From Notamacropus eugenii (lineage: Eukaryota; Chordata; Mammalia; Diprotodontia; Macropodidae): DNA of 64,000 bases. Below are positions 1 through 11,344 of the stretch, one piece after another. Every line of letters starts with the position of its first letter. The stretch's first letter is position 1. The notes under the pieces are model-generated. The model was given only the letters and a program-made list of their open reading frames with translations, did no database searches and had not been told where the DNA came from. Location of the stretch: positions 32,072,817-32,136,816 of the forward strand of contig NC_092875.1 in NCBI RefSeq assembly GCF_028372415.1, written 5' to 3'. Both the position numbers and the translations under genes were made by a program.

Positions 1-165
1 TGTGTCAGGCACTGTGCTAAGTATTTTGTAAATACAGTCTCATTGGATCCTCACAACAATCCCTGGAGATAGATGCTGTTATTATCCTTATTTTATAGTT
101 GAGGAAACTGAGGCAAACAAGGTGAAGTGGCTTGCCCAAGGTCACACAGCTGGTAAGCCTTTGTG
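1..165 (-). repeat. MIR/CORE-SINE
   Basis: Reverse-complement MIR hallmarks: GTGCTAAG, GAGGAAACTGAGGC and CTTGCCCAAGGTCACACAG. The element may extend left of the window. Confidence 0.75.
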
Positions 166-337
166 CACCACATAGATGCCATTATCAAGCAGCTTATAAG
201 ATTTGATTTTCTGCCTTCTGGAGCAACCCCTACTGGTCGGTGTCCAAAGCTCTAGGCAGGCTTCCCCTACCTGAAAGGAATGAAATTGTTTATTTTTTTC
301 TGGGGCTAGTAGTGAGACCATGATTATTTGTACAAAC

Positions 338-378
338 ACATAAACACACACACACACACACATACACACACAAAACAC
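338..378. repeat. CA-rich microsatellite
   Basis: Interrupted (CA)n. Confidence 0.9.
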
Positions 379-1034
379 AAAGCAGGAGGAGGCCCTGGTA
401 ATAAATAATAGCTTGGTTTCATGATGATAATACCTTTCCCATGTTTATATATCTCTCAACTTTTTAAATGTATTTCCCCCGGGGTCCTCATCTTGTAGTG
501 GGAGTTTTGGAAAGTTCATTAGCCTGGCTGAAAGGCAGCCTCTACTATTTTCCTCATCAAGGTGACCCCTGCTCTTCCGAGCTCTTCTTTTGCTCATCCA
601 ATGACTCCGACAAGGCAAGAAGCTGATGTTTTCTGACAGTTGAGACTGAATGTGTACCAAACCCCTCTGCTGTTAGCTAGAGCTGTGGAAACCCTTCTAT
701 CTTTCCATCCCCGGAATGGAAGAGAGACTGTGGATGAGACAGAAGGGATGGTGGAGGCTGGACTGTGTCCCTCCTTCATCACCCATGCCTTCTTCCCTCC
801 ACTTTGCCTGGGACTGATCCTTCTGAAGGAATGCTAAAGAAAGGTGATCATCAATAATTCATGTTTTTATAGCTTTATAAAAGTTCCTTGCAGTCATCCT
901 ATATGGTTATCAAGATAAGTAAGATGATTCTCAGAGAAGTGAATGATGATCACAGTCATGAAACTAAGTTTCAGAAACTGGATTCAAATCCAGTTTCTCT
1001 TCCTTGTACTCTCTTTGTACTACAGTGTGCTGCA

Positions 1035-1246
1035 CCAGAGGATTCAGAGAACCAGGGAAGTTATCTAACTCAATCCAATTATCTTACAGATGAGGTCCAC
1101 CTCTGAGTCTTTTCTTTTTTTCTTTCTTTCCAGAGGCAACCTGGGTTGAGTGACTTGCCCAGGCTAGTGTCTGAGGCTAGATTTGAACTCAAGTCCTCTT
1201 GACTCCAGGATTGGTACTCTATCTACACTGTGCCACCTCGCTGCCC
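1035..1246 (-). repeat. tRNA-headed SINE with pyrimidine insert
   Basis: Reverse copy ending in the SINE head (CACCTCGCTGCCCC). A T/C-rich stretch near 1110-1130 interrupts the body. A weaker MIR-like piece precedes it at about 850-1030. Confidence 0.55.
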
Positions 1247-1623
1247 CTATAATATGAAATCCTTGTACTGGATGACCTTAAAAGTTCTGCTCCTATGGTC
1301 GTGGGGTCAGAATCTGAACCTTGATTCTCTAACTCCCAAACCAGTAGTCTAAGGTCCCTTCTTGCACTGACTCAGCCTTGACCAGTGGGGTAGGGAGGAA
1401 GGGGTTCAGATTTAGAATCCTAGACGTCTTGCCTAATACTTATGACTTCAAACAAAGGTACCCCCTTCTCTTGGGTCAGTTTCCTAACTGATGAAATGAG
1501 GAGGTTGGAACTACAGAAGAGGCCTTCCCCCTCTCAATCCTATTTGGAGTCCTTCCCCAGAAACCAGGGCAGGGGAGTCACTGCCTACCTTCTCTCCAAG
1601 TGTTTTTTGCAGTTTCATCAGAG

Positions 1624-1760
1624 TGAGGGGCAGCATAGAACAGTGGTTAGAGACCTGAGCTGAGTCAGGCAGACCTCTGACACACACTAGCTGTGTGACC
1701 CTGGACAAGTCCTTCAGCCCCTCATTGCCCTCAGGCAACTCTTAGACTATAAATGGCAAT
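1624..1760 (+). repeat. tRNA-headed SINE
   Basis: Forward copy with GGGGCAGCATAGAACAGTGG head and CTAGCTGTGTGACCCTGG core. A related fragment lies at 1400-1530. Confidence 0.65.
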
Positions 1761-1761
1761 A

Positions 1762-2370
1762 AGGTGGGAATTAGCTGATGGGATTCCATCATCTCTCCCA
1801 GGATCGAATATGAAGTCGTCTGTTGGGCATTCTAAGTCCTTCATAACTTATCCGCTTCTTACCTTTCAGTCTTCTGATACCTTACTCTCCATCAGATACT
1901 CTTTAGTCCAATGCCACTGGTCTTCTTACTGTTCTAAATGACATAATACCGATAAATCACTTAGCACAGAACTTCGCACATGGTAGGTGCTTTCAAAGTG
2001 CTGATTCCCTTCCCTTACTCGAAACAAGATTCTTCGTACATCTCCTGACTCTGGGTGTTTCCTCTGGTGGTCCCTCATGCCTAGAATGTTCTCCCGTATC
2101 ATCTCTACCTGCTGGTTTCCCTGGCTTCCTTCATGTCTCCGCTAAAATAGTCTTATTCCCTGGGAGCCTTTCTCAACCCCTCTTAATTATAGGGCCTTCC
2201 TTTTCTTAATTATTTCCTCTGTGACTTGTGTGGAGCTTGTTTATGCATATTTGTTTGCTTGTCTCCTCCATTAGATGGTGAGCTCCTTGAGGGCAGGGGC
2301 TGACCCAGCACTTAGCGCAGTGCTTAAGACATAGGAGGTACTTCATAAAAGCTTACTTTTTTTACTTGCC
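1762..2370 (+). repeat. L2 LINE 3' region
   Basis: Matches the L2 3' end in order: CCAGGATCGAATATGAAGTC, CCTAGAATGTTCTC, then GAGCTCCTTGAGGGCAGGGG, ending near a TTCATAAA tail. Old, non-coding. Confidence 0.65.
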
Positions 2371-2704
2371 TATTTATTTTATTCTGCACTTAAGAGGTAA
2401 AATAAGCATTTTTTAATATATATGTATACTGACAAGCCAAAGCCAAGATGGGAAGGGAAGGTATTCCATGTCCAGGAAATAAACTGAGCAAGGCATGAAG
2501 GTAGGAGAGGGCAGAGAGTCCAGTTTAGCTAGATTCATTAGTCAGTCAAGAAGCAATTATGATATATGTATTATATACACATGTACATATACAATATACA
2601 TATATATGTACCAAAATCTGATGATTTTGTGCCCTTCTGCTTCATTTAAATCCAATTCACACACAAGTCATCTGTGTCACTGATCTTCTTTGAAAACAAA
2701 GGAC

Positions 2705-3480
2705 AGATACAGTGATTTACCAGATATTGTGCTAAGTGCTAAGATATAAAGAAAGGTAAACGACATCCTCAAAGAGCTCACCATCTAATGGGGGAGATAA
2801 CATGCAAGTAATTGTGTACAAACAAGCTGTGTTTAGGATAAATTGGGAAAAGTGTAGAATTAATGATGTGTCTGTGTGTGTGTGTGTGTGCAATATCTAC
2901 CTATTAAGGTCTAATGTTAGCCATCCCTAAGGGTGGGGAGGGAAATAAAAAAAGAAATTACATGATAAATTTGTTATATATTTAAAAGAAATAGCAAGTT
3001 GTACATAAAAGATTTGCTGTTTCTGGTGCAACCATCTTTTTATTATTCTACTATGTTATGGAAATACTTGTTTTATCTCACAAATTTAAAATAAAATAAT
3101 TACAATTTTAAAAACAAAAAGGTAAAATTCACAGAGAGGAGTAACATGAGATAAGGCTGGGAAGGTAAGGTCATGTCAGCTTATGGAGGGTCTTGGAGAC
3201 CAAGCAAAAAGATTTGAACTTAACTCAGGAGGCAACAGGGATCCACCAAAGACTTCTGAGTGGGGGTGGGACACGACCAGAAGTGGCCATGAGAAATAGT
3301 GTGGTGGCAGCCAGGAAGGAGGTCAGGTTGCATGGATAAAAGAACACAAGTGAGGAGCCCTGTTAGGAGGCTAGTCCAGGTGGGTGGCAACAAGGGCCTG
3401 CCCTAGGATGGGGGACAGTGGGCGTAGAGAAGAAGAGACAGATGGGAGAGATTTTGTGGACATTGAATGACAAACCCTGG
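2705..3480 (+). repeat. Old purine-rich interspersed repeat, family not named
   Basis: Opens with GTGCTAAGTGCTAAGATATA and AAGAGCTCACCATCTAATGG. Phrases such as GGAGGCAACAGGGATCCACC and GGAGGCTAGTCCAGG recur in diverged form at 31740-33990, 44390-44640 and 26040-26600. The TG-rich and AT-rich part at 2867-3115 looks like an insertion. Confidence 0.45.
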
Positions 3481-3989
3481 TCACTGGGTGGACCTAAGAG
3501 GTGAGAGAGAGAGCAGAACTAGAGATAAGCCCAAGGTTATGAACTTTAGAGTGAATGCAGCCCCTTTGGGGCATCCTGTCCATCTGGGAGGCCTCCAGTC
3601 CCCTGGAAATACCAATTTCCTTGATAGCAGCCTCTCTCTTGACCCACAGCCCCTTCACTCTCTACTTCTCTGTTCTCCAATCTCTCCAGCCCTGCAACAA
3701 TGGGGTCTCCAGTAGGAGCTAAGACTGGGGGTTTTCCCTAAGCATACTCTCCCCTACATTAGGAAAGAAGGAATTCCAAGTAGTTCCCTCCTCTCCAAAC
3801 CCCCTCCACATTGTCCAGAGAGGATGCTTCTGCAGTATGAGTTGGGCTGAAGGAGTGGGGCCAAGAGTTCAAAGGATCCTCTCTGTGGTCAGTGGTCTTA
3901 TGATCTCATGTTTTGAGGTCCACATCAGTGGAAGGATCATGGATCACAGATTTTATGAGATATTTACAATTTCAAAGTTTCATAAGATT

Positions 3990-4170
3990 CAGAGATTTCA
4001 TGTCATTGAGAGCTAGATGGGACCTTGAAGACCCAATCTCCTTATTTTACAGATGTGGAAGCTAAGGCTGAGAGAAATGAGGCAAATTGCCTAAGGTCAC
4101 AGAGAGGGTAAATAGTGGCTCCAAACCCACCTCTTCTATCTCCCAGTGTCAGGCTACCTTACTGTACCAG
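3990..4170 (-). repeat. MIR-type SINE
   Basis: Reverse copy: GAGAGCTAGATGGGACCTTG, TTATTTTACAGATGTGG, CTAAGGTCACAGAG. DNA at 3480-3990 shows nothing I can identify. Confidence 0.6.
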
Positions 4171-4317
4171 ATCCAGTTTTAAACTCTTTGATATTAATTT
4201 AAAAAAGAGATGAGTTTGCCCAAGGTTACTCAATGACCTAGTGACCAAAGTCAGGACTAGAACACACATCTCTTGAGTTGAAATAATGACAGAAGTAGGA
4301 AGGAGGAGCAGAATAGG

Positions 4318-4376
4318 GTATACATATACATACATACATATCTTTATATATAGAGAGATACATATATATATACTCA
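4318..4376. repeat. TA/CATA simple repeat
   Basis: ATACATACATACATA and TATATATA tracts. Confidence 0.85.
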
Positions 4377-4699
4377 GGGAATGGTGAAAAGAAAGTGAGA
4401 TGAAGAAAGACAGAAAGGAGAAAGGGGGACAGGAGACAGGAGCAGAGCTAGAAATCGAACCCAAGGTCTCCAGTTTCACATCAATGCTTTTGTAATCAAT
4501 GAGAAAAATCCTTTGTCCAGGCTTCAGTCTTGATTTCAAGAAAATAAGGTCCCATAAGCTCCAGTTCCCTGAGCCAGGTGGACCCTCTCTATGTTCTTAT
4601 GATCAGGGAAAGCCTTGGTTCAAGTTTTCCCTCTGTTTCTTGTTACCATTATCCCTCTTCTCTTCCCTGGGCATGTATGTTCTACTGTCTTCTCCCTAG

Positions 4700-4890
4700 C
4701 TCTCTACCTCAGAACACCAGCTGTGTGATGCTGGCCAGGTCACTTGACTTCTCTGACTGGTTTCTCATAGATAAAATGAGACTAATATAATAACACTACA
4801 TGCCTTCCAAGGCTCTTGTGAGAGAAGAGCTTTGTAAACCTTAATGCACTCTATAAATGTGAGATATTATGAGCATTATTATAATAATTA
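4700..4890 (+). repeat. MIR-type SINE
   Basis: Forward: CCAGCTGTGTGATGCTGG, GATAAAATGAGACTAATA, GCTTTGTAAACCTTAA. The following 4890-5220 appears unique. Confidence 0.6.
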
Positions 4891-5286
4891 ACATTAATAT
4901 TCTTTCATCTCTTTGAAAAGTTTGCCTGGACTGGAAACCACAAAATCAAATAACAACGTGCCCCTGAAAGGGAGTCAGACATGGAAAAGGCGTCTGCAGA
5001 AAAGGAAATGTGACGACCATGATGGGGATGAGGAGCAGAAAGGAGCACAGTAAGGAGTGTGGCAGGGAGCACGGTGGTGCTAGTGGCTGTTCATTCAAAG
5101 GGAGGGCAAGGGAGAACTGCCTTGAATGTGCTCCCAAGAAACTAGGATTCCTGCCTGTGCTGGTTCTCTTCCTGGAAGAAGGATCCCTCTCTGGCCCTCA
5201 AGCATTTCCTCCTTGAAAGGGAGAAATAGGATCCGATACTCTCTAGGGTCTCACCCAACGCTGGCATTATATGCTAGAAATACTTT

Positions 5287-5520
5287 CCAGCTCTGACATC
5301 CCCTGTTCTAAGCCCCCTCCCAGCCTTGACATCCCCTGTTCTAAGGCCCCTCCCATCCCTAACAGATCTCGCTCTGGAGCTGAGAGGAGCCTGGAAAGTC
5401 GTATTTTCAACCCTCTCATTTTTACATATGGGGAAACTGAGACCTGGGGAGGTGACCCTACAGTCCCAAGTCCACTTTTCCCAAAAGGATCTTTGCAATA
5501 GGGAAACATCTCTCTCCAAG
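5287..5520 (-). repeat. 33-bp-type units joined to a MIR-type SINE
   Basis: Two reverse units (GCTCTGACATCCCCTGTTCT, then a second) lead directly into a reverse MIR-type body with TGGGGAAACTGAGACC. Confidence 0.6.
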
Positions 5521-5679
5521 CCTTGCCACTAAGGAAATAGAAACCACTTCCCTCCCTGCAGGAGTCCCAGCAAGGAGGGTTCTGGTAAAATTCAATTTCC
5601 CTGGAGCTATTTCCTGCAGGCCAGAGATTTTTCCCCCCCATTTAAAAACTAGGAGAATTGAGATCTATAAGTAGTCCTG

Positions 5680-5699
5680 GAGCACCCCCTGCTGGCCAC
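5680..5699 (-). promoter_or_regulatory. CTCF-like motif in intergenic DNA
   Basis: The bases GAGCACCCCCTGCTGGCCAC are a strong match to the CTCF core in reverse orientation, the same orientation as the site at 26856. A weaker related string with the same preceding context (CTGGAGCA) lies near 219-240. Confidence 0.55.
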
Positions 5700-5789
5700 A
5701 TTCTATTATGGTTTTTCCACATCACCAGCTTGGAGTCAACTAAGCTGTCTCTCTCTTAAATGAAGCAATAGAAGCAGGTATTGAGAGGT

Positions 5790-5992
5790 CGTAGAAGGTC
5801 ACAGGATCTTCGCTCTGGAGCTGGGAGGGACCTCCTCAAAGGTCAAACTCCTTCATTTTACAGAGGAGGAAACCAAAGTCCAGGCTTAAGTGATTTGCCC
5901 AAGATCAATCACACAGGTAATAACTGTCAGACATAGGATTCCAGTTCAGCCCCTCTGACTCCAGAGACGGTCTTCTTTCCACTGAACCTCCA
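5790..5992 (-). repeat. MIR-type SINE
   Basis: Reverse copy: GGAGCTGGGAGGGACCT, TTCATTTTACAGAGGAGG, TTTGCCCAAGAT. Confidence 0.65.
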
Positions 5993-6002
5993 GAGTTTTC
6001 AT

Positions 6003-6605
6003 GTGGTGTACAAAAATATTTATAGCAGCTGTCTTTGTGGTGACCAAGAACTGGAAATCAAGGGAATGCCCATCAATTGGGGAATGACTGAACAAGTAGT
6101 GGTATATGAATGTTTAATGGAATATTGTGTTATAAGAAATGATGAGCAAGAAGACTTCAGAAAAACCTGGAAAGATTTGCATGAACTGCTGCTGAGCGAA
6201 AGGAGCAGAACCAGGAGAACATCATACACAATAACAGCCAGTGTGCAAGGACTGCTTCTGATAGACTTAGCCCTTCACAGCAATGCAAGGACCTAAAATA
6301 TTCCCAAAGGACTCGAGGCAAAATGCCATCCACATCCAGAGAAAAACTAAGGAACTGGATCACAGAATGAAGTGGACGATTTTCTCTTGTGTTATTTTTT
6401 GGTTTGGTTTTTCTCTCATTTATTGTAATTCTCCTATGCAACATGACTGATGTGAAAATGTGGTTAATAAGAAGGTATGTGTAGAACCCATATAAGATTG
6501 CATGCCATCTCAGGGAGGGAGGAGGGAGAGAGGAGAAGAAAAATCCAAGACTTCTGGAAGTGATTGTAGAAAACTGAAAACAAGTAATTTAATTTTTTAA
6601 GAAAG
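6003..6605 (+). mobile_element. L1 LINE, 5'-truncated 3' end
   Basis: The end of ORF2 is readable: ATTTATAGCAGC, AACTGGAAATCAAGGGAATG, CCATCAATTGGGGAATG, then a 3' UTR ending in an A/T-rich tail near 6600. It is the same L1 lineage as the reverse copy at 16941-18205, whose complement shares these phrases. Confidence 0.75.
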
Positions 6606-6639
6606 TTTTCATATAGTAGTATTAAGAGATTTCATTTCA

Positions 6640-6850
6640 TAAGAGACAAAAAGAAGGTGAATCATGAAATATAAAGTTGCGAAGGGACTTTGGAAACCAT
6701 CTGGTCCAAGTGCTTTATTTTACAGATGAGGAAACTGAGGTCCAGAATAAGAAAGTGATCTCCCCCAAGCATATATCTGTTAGTGGCAGAATTTGGGCTC
6801 AGACTCAGATTCTCTAATTCCAGATCCCTGTTGAGTGAATGTGGTGTAGA
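6640..6850 (-). repeat. MIR-type SINE
   Basis: Reverse copy with TTTACAGATGAGGAAACTG and a trailing tRNA-like end. Confidence 0.6.
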
Positions 6851-7319
6851 CTTGTGTCTAAGTCAAATAGAAATGGATCCCTGAAGGTTACTTATTGACC
6901 TAGCAAGCCAAAAATTTACATTATCTATGTTGCATTGTATTTTTACTTATTTTATTAAACATTTCCCAATTCACATTGCCTTTACACACATGTGGCAAAG
7001 GAACATCTTTGTGTGATTCATATGAGGGCAGAATACACATTTCTAGTTTCTTCTCCCTTCCCACCCCTTATCTAAGAGATTTTTTCCTCCCTTCCAGGAG
7101 GGGAAGCAGGAGATTGGGGCTAGAAACTTGACCACTTTGCTCTTTCCAGAAAGAGCAGGCATATCAGGATAAAATTATGACCATCTTCTGTCTTAAATAT
7201 TGTTATTCTAGGAGGATACGGTTTCCCAGTTCAAGCTGAACTTCTGAGGGTTGTTCAATGATGGATAATAGAAGACTCCAAGTTCTCTATCCAAGGCTTG
7301 ACTACCTTCCCTTCAAATA

Positions 7320-7870
7320 TCAGTTCCACAATGAGCATACATAACAAGTAGTCAAGAAATTTATTTATCTAAGTCAAAAGATAGAAATCTGAGAAAATAT
7401 ACATGAGGATATATACTAGGTAATAGAGTGAAGGAGCACTCCCACTGCGAGAGGGATAGCTTGGTTCAACTGAGAGAGTCCTAGGTCTCACCCAAGGGAC
7501 AGTTCCCTAAAGTCTCCAGTGTAGTAATCTGGGGAGAGGGACATGATGGAGAATGCCAGCTCTTCTCATGCTGGGTCTTCACAGAGTCTTATTCTCCCTT
7601 TATCAACATGAAGTGAGATTGGCATCTTACATCTTCTTTCTGTCTTGAAGCTGGAAGCACCAAAGCAGCTGCAGAAGCTCAAAGAGACTGGCACTCTTCT
7701 CTCTACTCTCACCAGCTCAGCCTCATTCCTCACACAGGGCACTGATCTCCACCAATGAGAAGAGGGTTTCATACCAATGATCTCTGGGACTTCGGTTATA
7801 CATTTTAATCTGGTTTGGGCTGCACACGGAAGTTTTCCAGTCTGGTTAAGGCTGATGGGCAATGAATTTG
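7320..7870 (-). repeat. Unclassified segment, possibly an old LTR-type relic
   Basis: Not simple sequence and not a recognised SINE or LINE. It begins with TTTATTTATC in a layout like 13320. A 98-codon reverse ORF has no known domain. The assignment to a repeat is a guess; 6940-7320 is also unclassified. Confidence 0.2.
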
Positions 7871-7879
7871 ATGCTTCTG

Positions 7880-8470
7880 AGAGGAAAGAGGATAGGTCTC
7901 GGACTCAGGACAGGATTTGCCACCACCTAGCAATGTCACTTTGAATGAGTCATTTTTCTCTGACCCTTGGCTTCTTCTGTCGAACTTGGATAATAATAAA
8001 TAGTGGCTAAATTGAAAGTGCTTTCACATTTTTCAGATTCTTAAAATATTCCTGTGAGGTAGGTAAAGCATTAATCCCTACTATGTCCCTACTATGTATA
8101 AAGCCCTCAGCTGGGGCTAGCCATGGTCCCATAAAGGTTAGAGCCTAATGAGATGGGAGTGGGGGAGGATACAGACCGAACACAAATAAATAATTCAATT
8201 CAATAAATATTTATTAAGTATCTACTATGTGTAAGGCATTGGGGATATTCAATACTCAAATATTATGATGGTTAAATTGGCCTAGACATGGGAATGGGAA
8301 TCAAGAAGACCTTGATTCAAATTCTATTTCTGATGGCAAATAGCAATGTAACCCTGGAATCATCACCTAGCTTCTTTATGTTTGTTTCTTCATCTATGAA
8401 ATGAGAAGGAAGATCTGATGGACTTTAAGATCTCTTCCAGATCTAAATCTGATTCTATGAGCTCATCAAT
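7880..8470 (+). repeat. Cluster of two forward SINE pieces and an old repeat
   Basis: A forward MIR-like piece (7880-8060), a TTTATTAAGTATCTACTATG-type repeat (8075-8260) and a forward tRNA-headed SINE (8270-8470). DNA at 8470-9150 is AT-rich with nothing identified. Confidence 0.5.
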
Positions 8471-9149
8471 GAGGAAGTCCCCTCCAATGATGCATATGGC
8501 AACCCATCCATGCCTGCCTATCCCAAGGAACTCTTTTCCATAGATGGTCATATAGATAGTTTGTGGCAAATTTTATCCTGAGATCCAAGCTTTCTGAGCA
8601 CATGAGCTGTCTACCTGAGGATCAAAAAAAAGTGAGCAAAAACAGATTCTTTGTCTCAAGAAGTTTATATTCTACTGGTATGAAGAAGGTAGGGAAGCCC
8701 AAGGCTCTTCCCTCTTGTCTTTTCTCTCTATATATTTTTATTCAGTTTCCATGAGTTCAATGATCATCTCTGGGAAGATGATTCCTAAGCTTGTCTCACA
8801 TCACCAACTGCCTTCTGGATACATCAAACTGGATATTTCATTGACATCCAAACTCAATATGTTGTAGCACAATAGTGACAAGATATTTCAACATCCCTCT
8901 CTTGGTTTTGGATAAATCTAACAAAATAAAATAAACAAAAGAAAAGCTATAGAACAAAACAAATTGTTGGAGAAAGTAAAGCCGAAAGGTTGTGTTATCT
9001 TCTAAATGGGACTGTTAAAGAATATATATATATATTTCTCAACATGACATGGAGCTTTTACAAAAATATTACAAAAAAATAAAAAGGCATAAATAATTAA
9101 CATGTTCTTGATAAACTGTAACACAATAAAAATACTAATCTGTTGAGAA

Positions 9150-10045
9150 AGTCCAAAACAGAAGTCATGACCTTCACCTTGTCAAGCTTCCCTATTATTG
9201 TCAAGGGCACTACCCATTTTCCCATTCATTCACTTTTACCACCTCAGAATCATCCTCAACTTCTCACTCCCATTTACCCCAGATCTTCACTCAACTGCCA
9301 ACTCTTGTCACATCTCTTTTATTCCCACCCTTTCTCTACACTCTCACAGCCACCACCCTAGATTGGGACCTCATCACCTCTCACATGAACGATTGCAATA
9401 GTCCTTTTATTGGTCACTCTACCTTGAGTCTCTTGCCACTTCAATCCATCATCTACATAGCAGTCAAAATATTTTCCTAAAGCATCCCTAACTATGTCAC
9501 ACGTACATCAACCACCTCCATTCAGTGAACTCCAATGGTTCCCTACTATCTCCAGGATCAAATACGAAGTCTTTTATTAGGCCTGATCTATGATTCACTC
9601 TCAGATTCTTTCAACCTGCTTATACTTTATTCCCCTCCATAGACTACATACAATGATGTTGGCCTCAGATGATGCTGTTTCTTGAATATGACCCAATATC
9701 TTCCATCTCTATCTGCCATGCCTAGGATGCTCTGCCCTCTAACTTTCACCATTTGGCATTCTTGGCCTCTGGGTCTCAGATCAAATACCACCTCTTGTAA
9801 GAGGTTTTCCCTAAGGGTTCGTAGTACCCCTAATATATCACAATTTCTCAGGAAACAAGCTCCCTAATGTCCTCCTCATGAAAAAGTTACAAAGAAAAGC
9901 AAGCTGATGGACATCTACACATTTGCAAATCTCTTTTACATGTATTTGTTATTTCCCTCAATAAAATGTAAGATCCTTGAAGACAGAGACTTCTGTGGGG
10001 GGCTTTATTGTTAGAATAGTTCTGGGACCATAGATATTGAATAAA
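9150..10045 (+). repeat. L2 LINE 3' region
   Basis: Ordered L2-like phrases: CCATCATCTACATAGCAGTC, CTCCAGGATCAAATACGAAG, CATGCCTAGGATGCTCTGCC, AAGATCCTTGAAGACAGAGA and a TTGAATAAATGCTT end. Several small ORFs here are repeat shadows. Confidence 0.65.
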
Positions 10046-10219
10046 TGCTTCTTTGATAAATTAATGAATTAATGCAATAAAAGTGCAACCCCTGATCATT
10101 CAAAGATTTGTCCTAACTACTACCCACAGAGGAAAACCACATAGATAAAGAATGCTTATGGTTAATATGCTATATAACGAGATGGACAACGTATAGAACT
10201 AGTCAATCAGTACATATAA

Positions 10220-10690
10220 TTTGGATGGGGAACTTGGATAAGGAGTTTGTCACAGAATTGAACAGGAATCACAGAACTGGAGATCTTAAGAGACATCATG
10301 AGCTATCTAACCCAACCCATAGAAAAAAAGGATTCCCATTGTACCATACCTGACAAGTGGTCATCTGACCTCTGCATGAAGACCTCCAAAAAAGGAGAAC
10401 CCACCATCTCATGAGAGAACCCATTCCGTTTAAGGAAACTCTCATTATTAGGAAGATTCTCTTGGCATTATCAAGCAGAAACTGACCTCTTTACACCTTT
10501 CCCCCATTGCTCTTGGTTCTGCCCCTGGAGCCAAGCAGAATAAAACTAATCCATTCTTAACATCTTGAACATTTGAAGATAGCTCCCATATTCCCCTGAG
10601 GTCTTCTCTTTTCCATGTTTAATATCCCCAGGAAGAGGAGAGCAAATTGGATTGTCTTTGGGAAATTGTGTAGCACTCTTAAAGATCTTT
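10220..10690 (+). repeat. L3/CR1-type LINE fragment
   Basis: Resembles L3: CCATTCCGTTTAAGGAAACT, CTTGGTTCTGCCCCTGGAGC, GAACATTTGAAGATAGCTCC and GGTCTTCTCTTTTCC. DNA at 10690-11345 has no clear repeat. Confidence 0.55.
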
Positions 10691-11344
10691 CAGACTTCTT
10701 CTTGAAACAAACAAATCATCTTTTTAACACTTATATTCTTCCAGGGACAGGGTTTAACTATTAGGAGTCACAAAACACTAAAGTATATAAAACATTAAAG
10801 GACAGAACTGCTCAAAAGGTTTTGGAAAGGTCTGTGGCGGGCAGAAATTGACTTCAGCATAGATAGCACAGAGATTGAGATTGGAAAAGGGTATGGGCTG
10901 ACCAGGAGTAACTAAAAATCAATCCATTGACTCCATAGATATCCATGGAAGGTCAACATACCTGGAGGGCATCCTCCTAGCACTTTGTTGGATGGGATTG
11001 CGGTTGTACACAGACAAGAGACATGATTGGGTCATATTCCACACTGTTAGCAGAGCAGTGATTTCATAAATGTGTTAATGTAAGTCACAGGGGTTGCCAT
11101 TTGAGTCCCTCTTTCCTCAACTCTTGCTTGGCAAGGTCATCAATCTCATTCAAATTCCCACCTTTCACTGCATTCCTGGCTGATCTGTTTGCTGCCCAGC
11201 AGAAGGGCCTGGGTAGACTTCCTGAATATCTACAGATTACTGCTTAATCTGGGGGCAACTGTGGCAGAAATGGGTGATATCTATCATTCTTCAAAGCTCA
11301 CAAACCCCCTCCCTCACAAGAGCCCCGTAAAGTACATAGGACAC

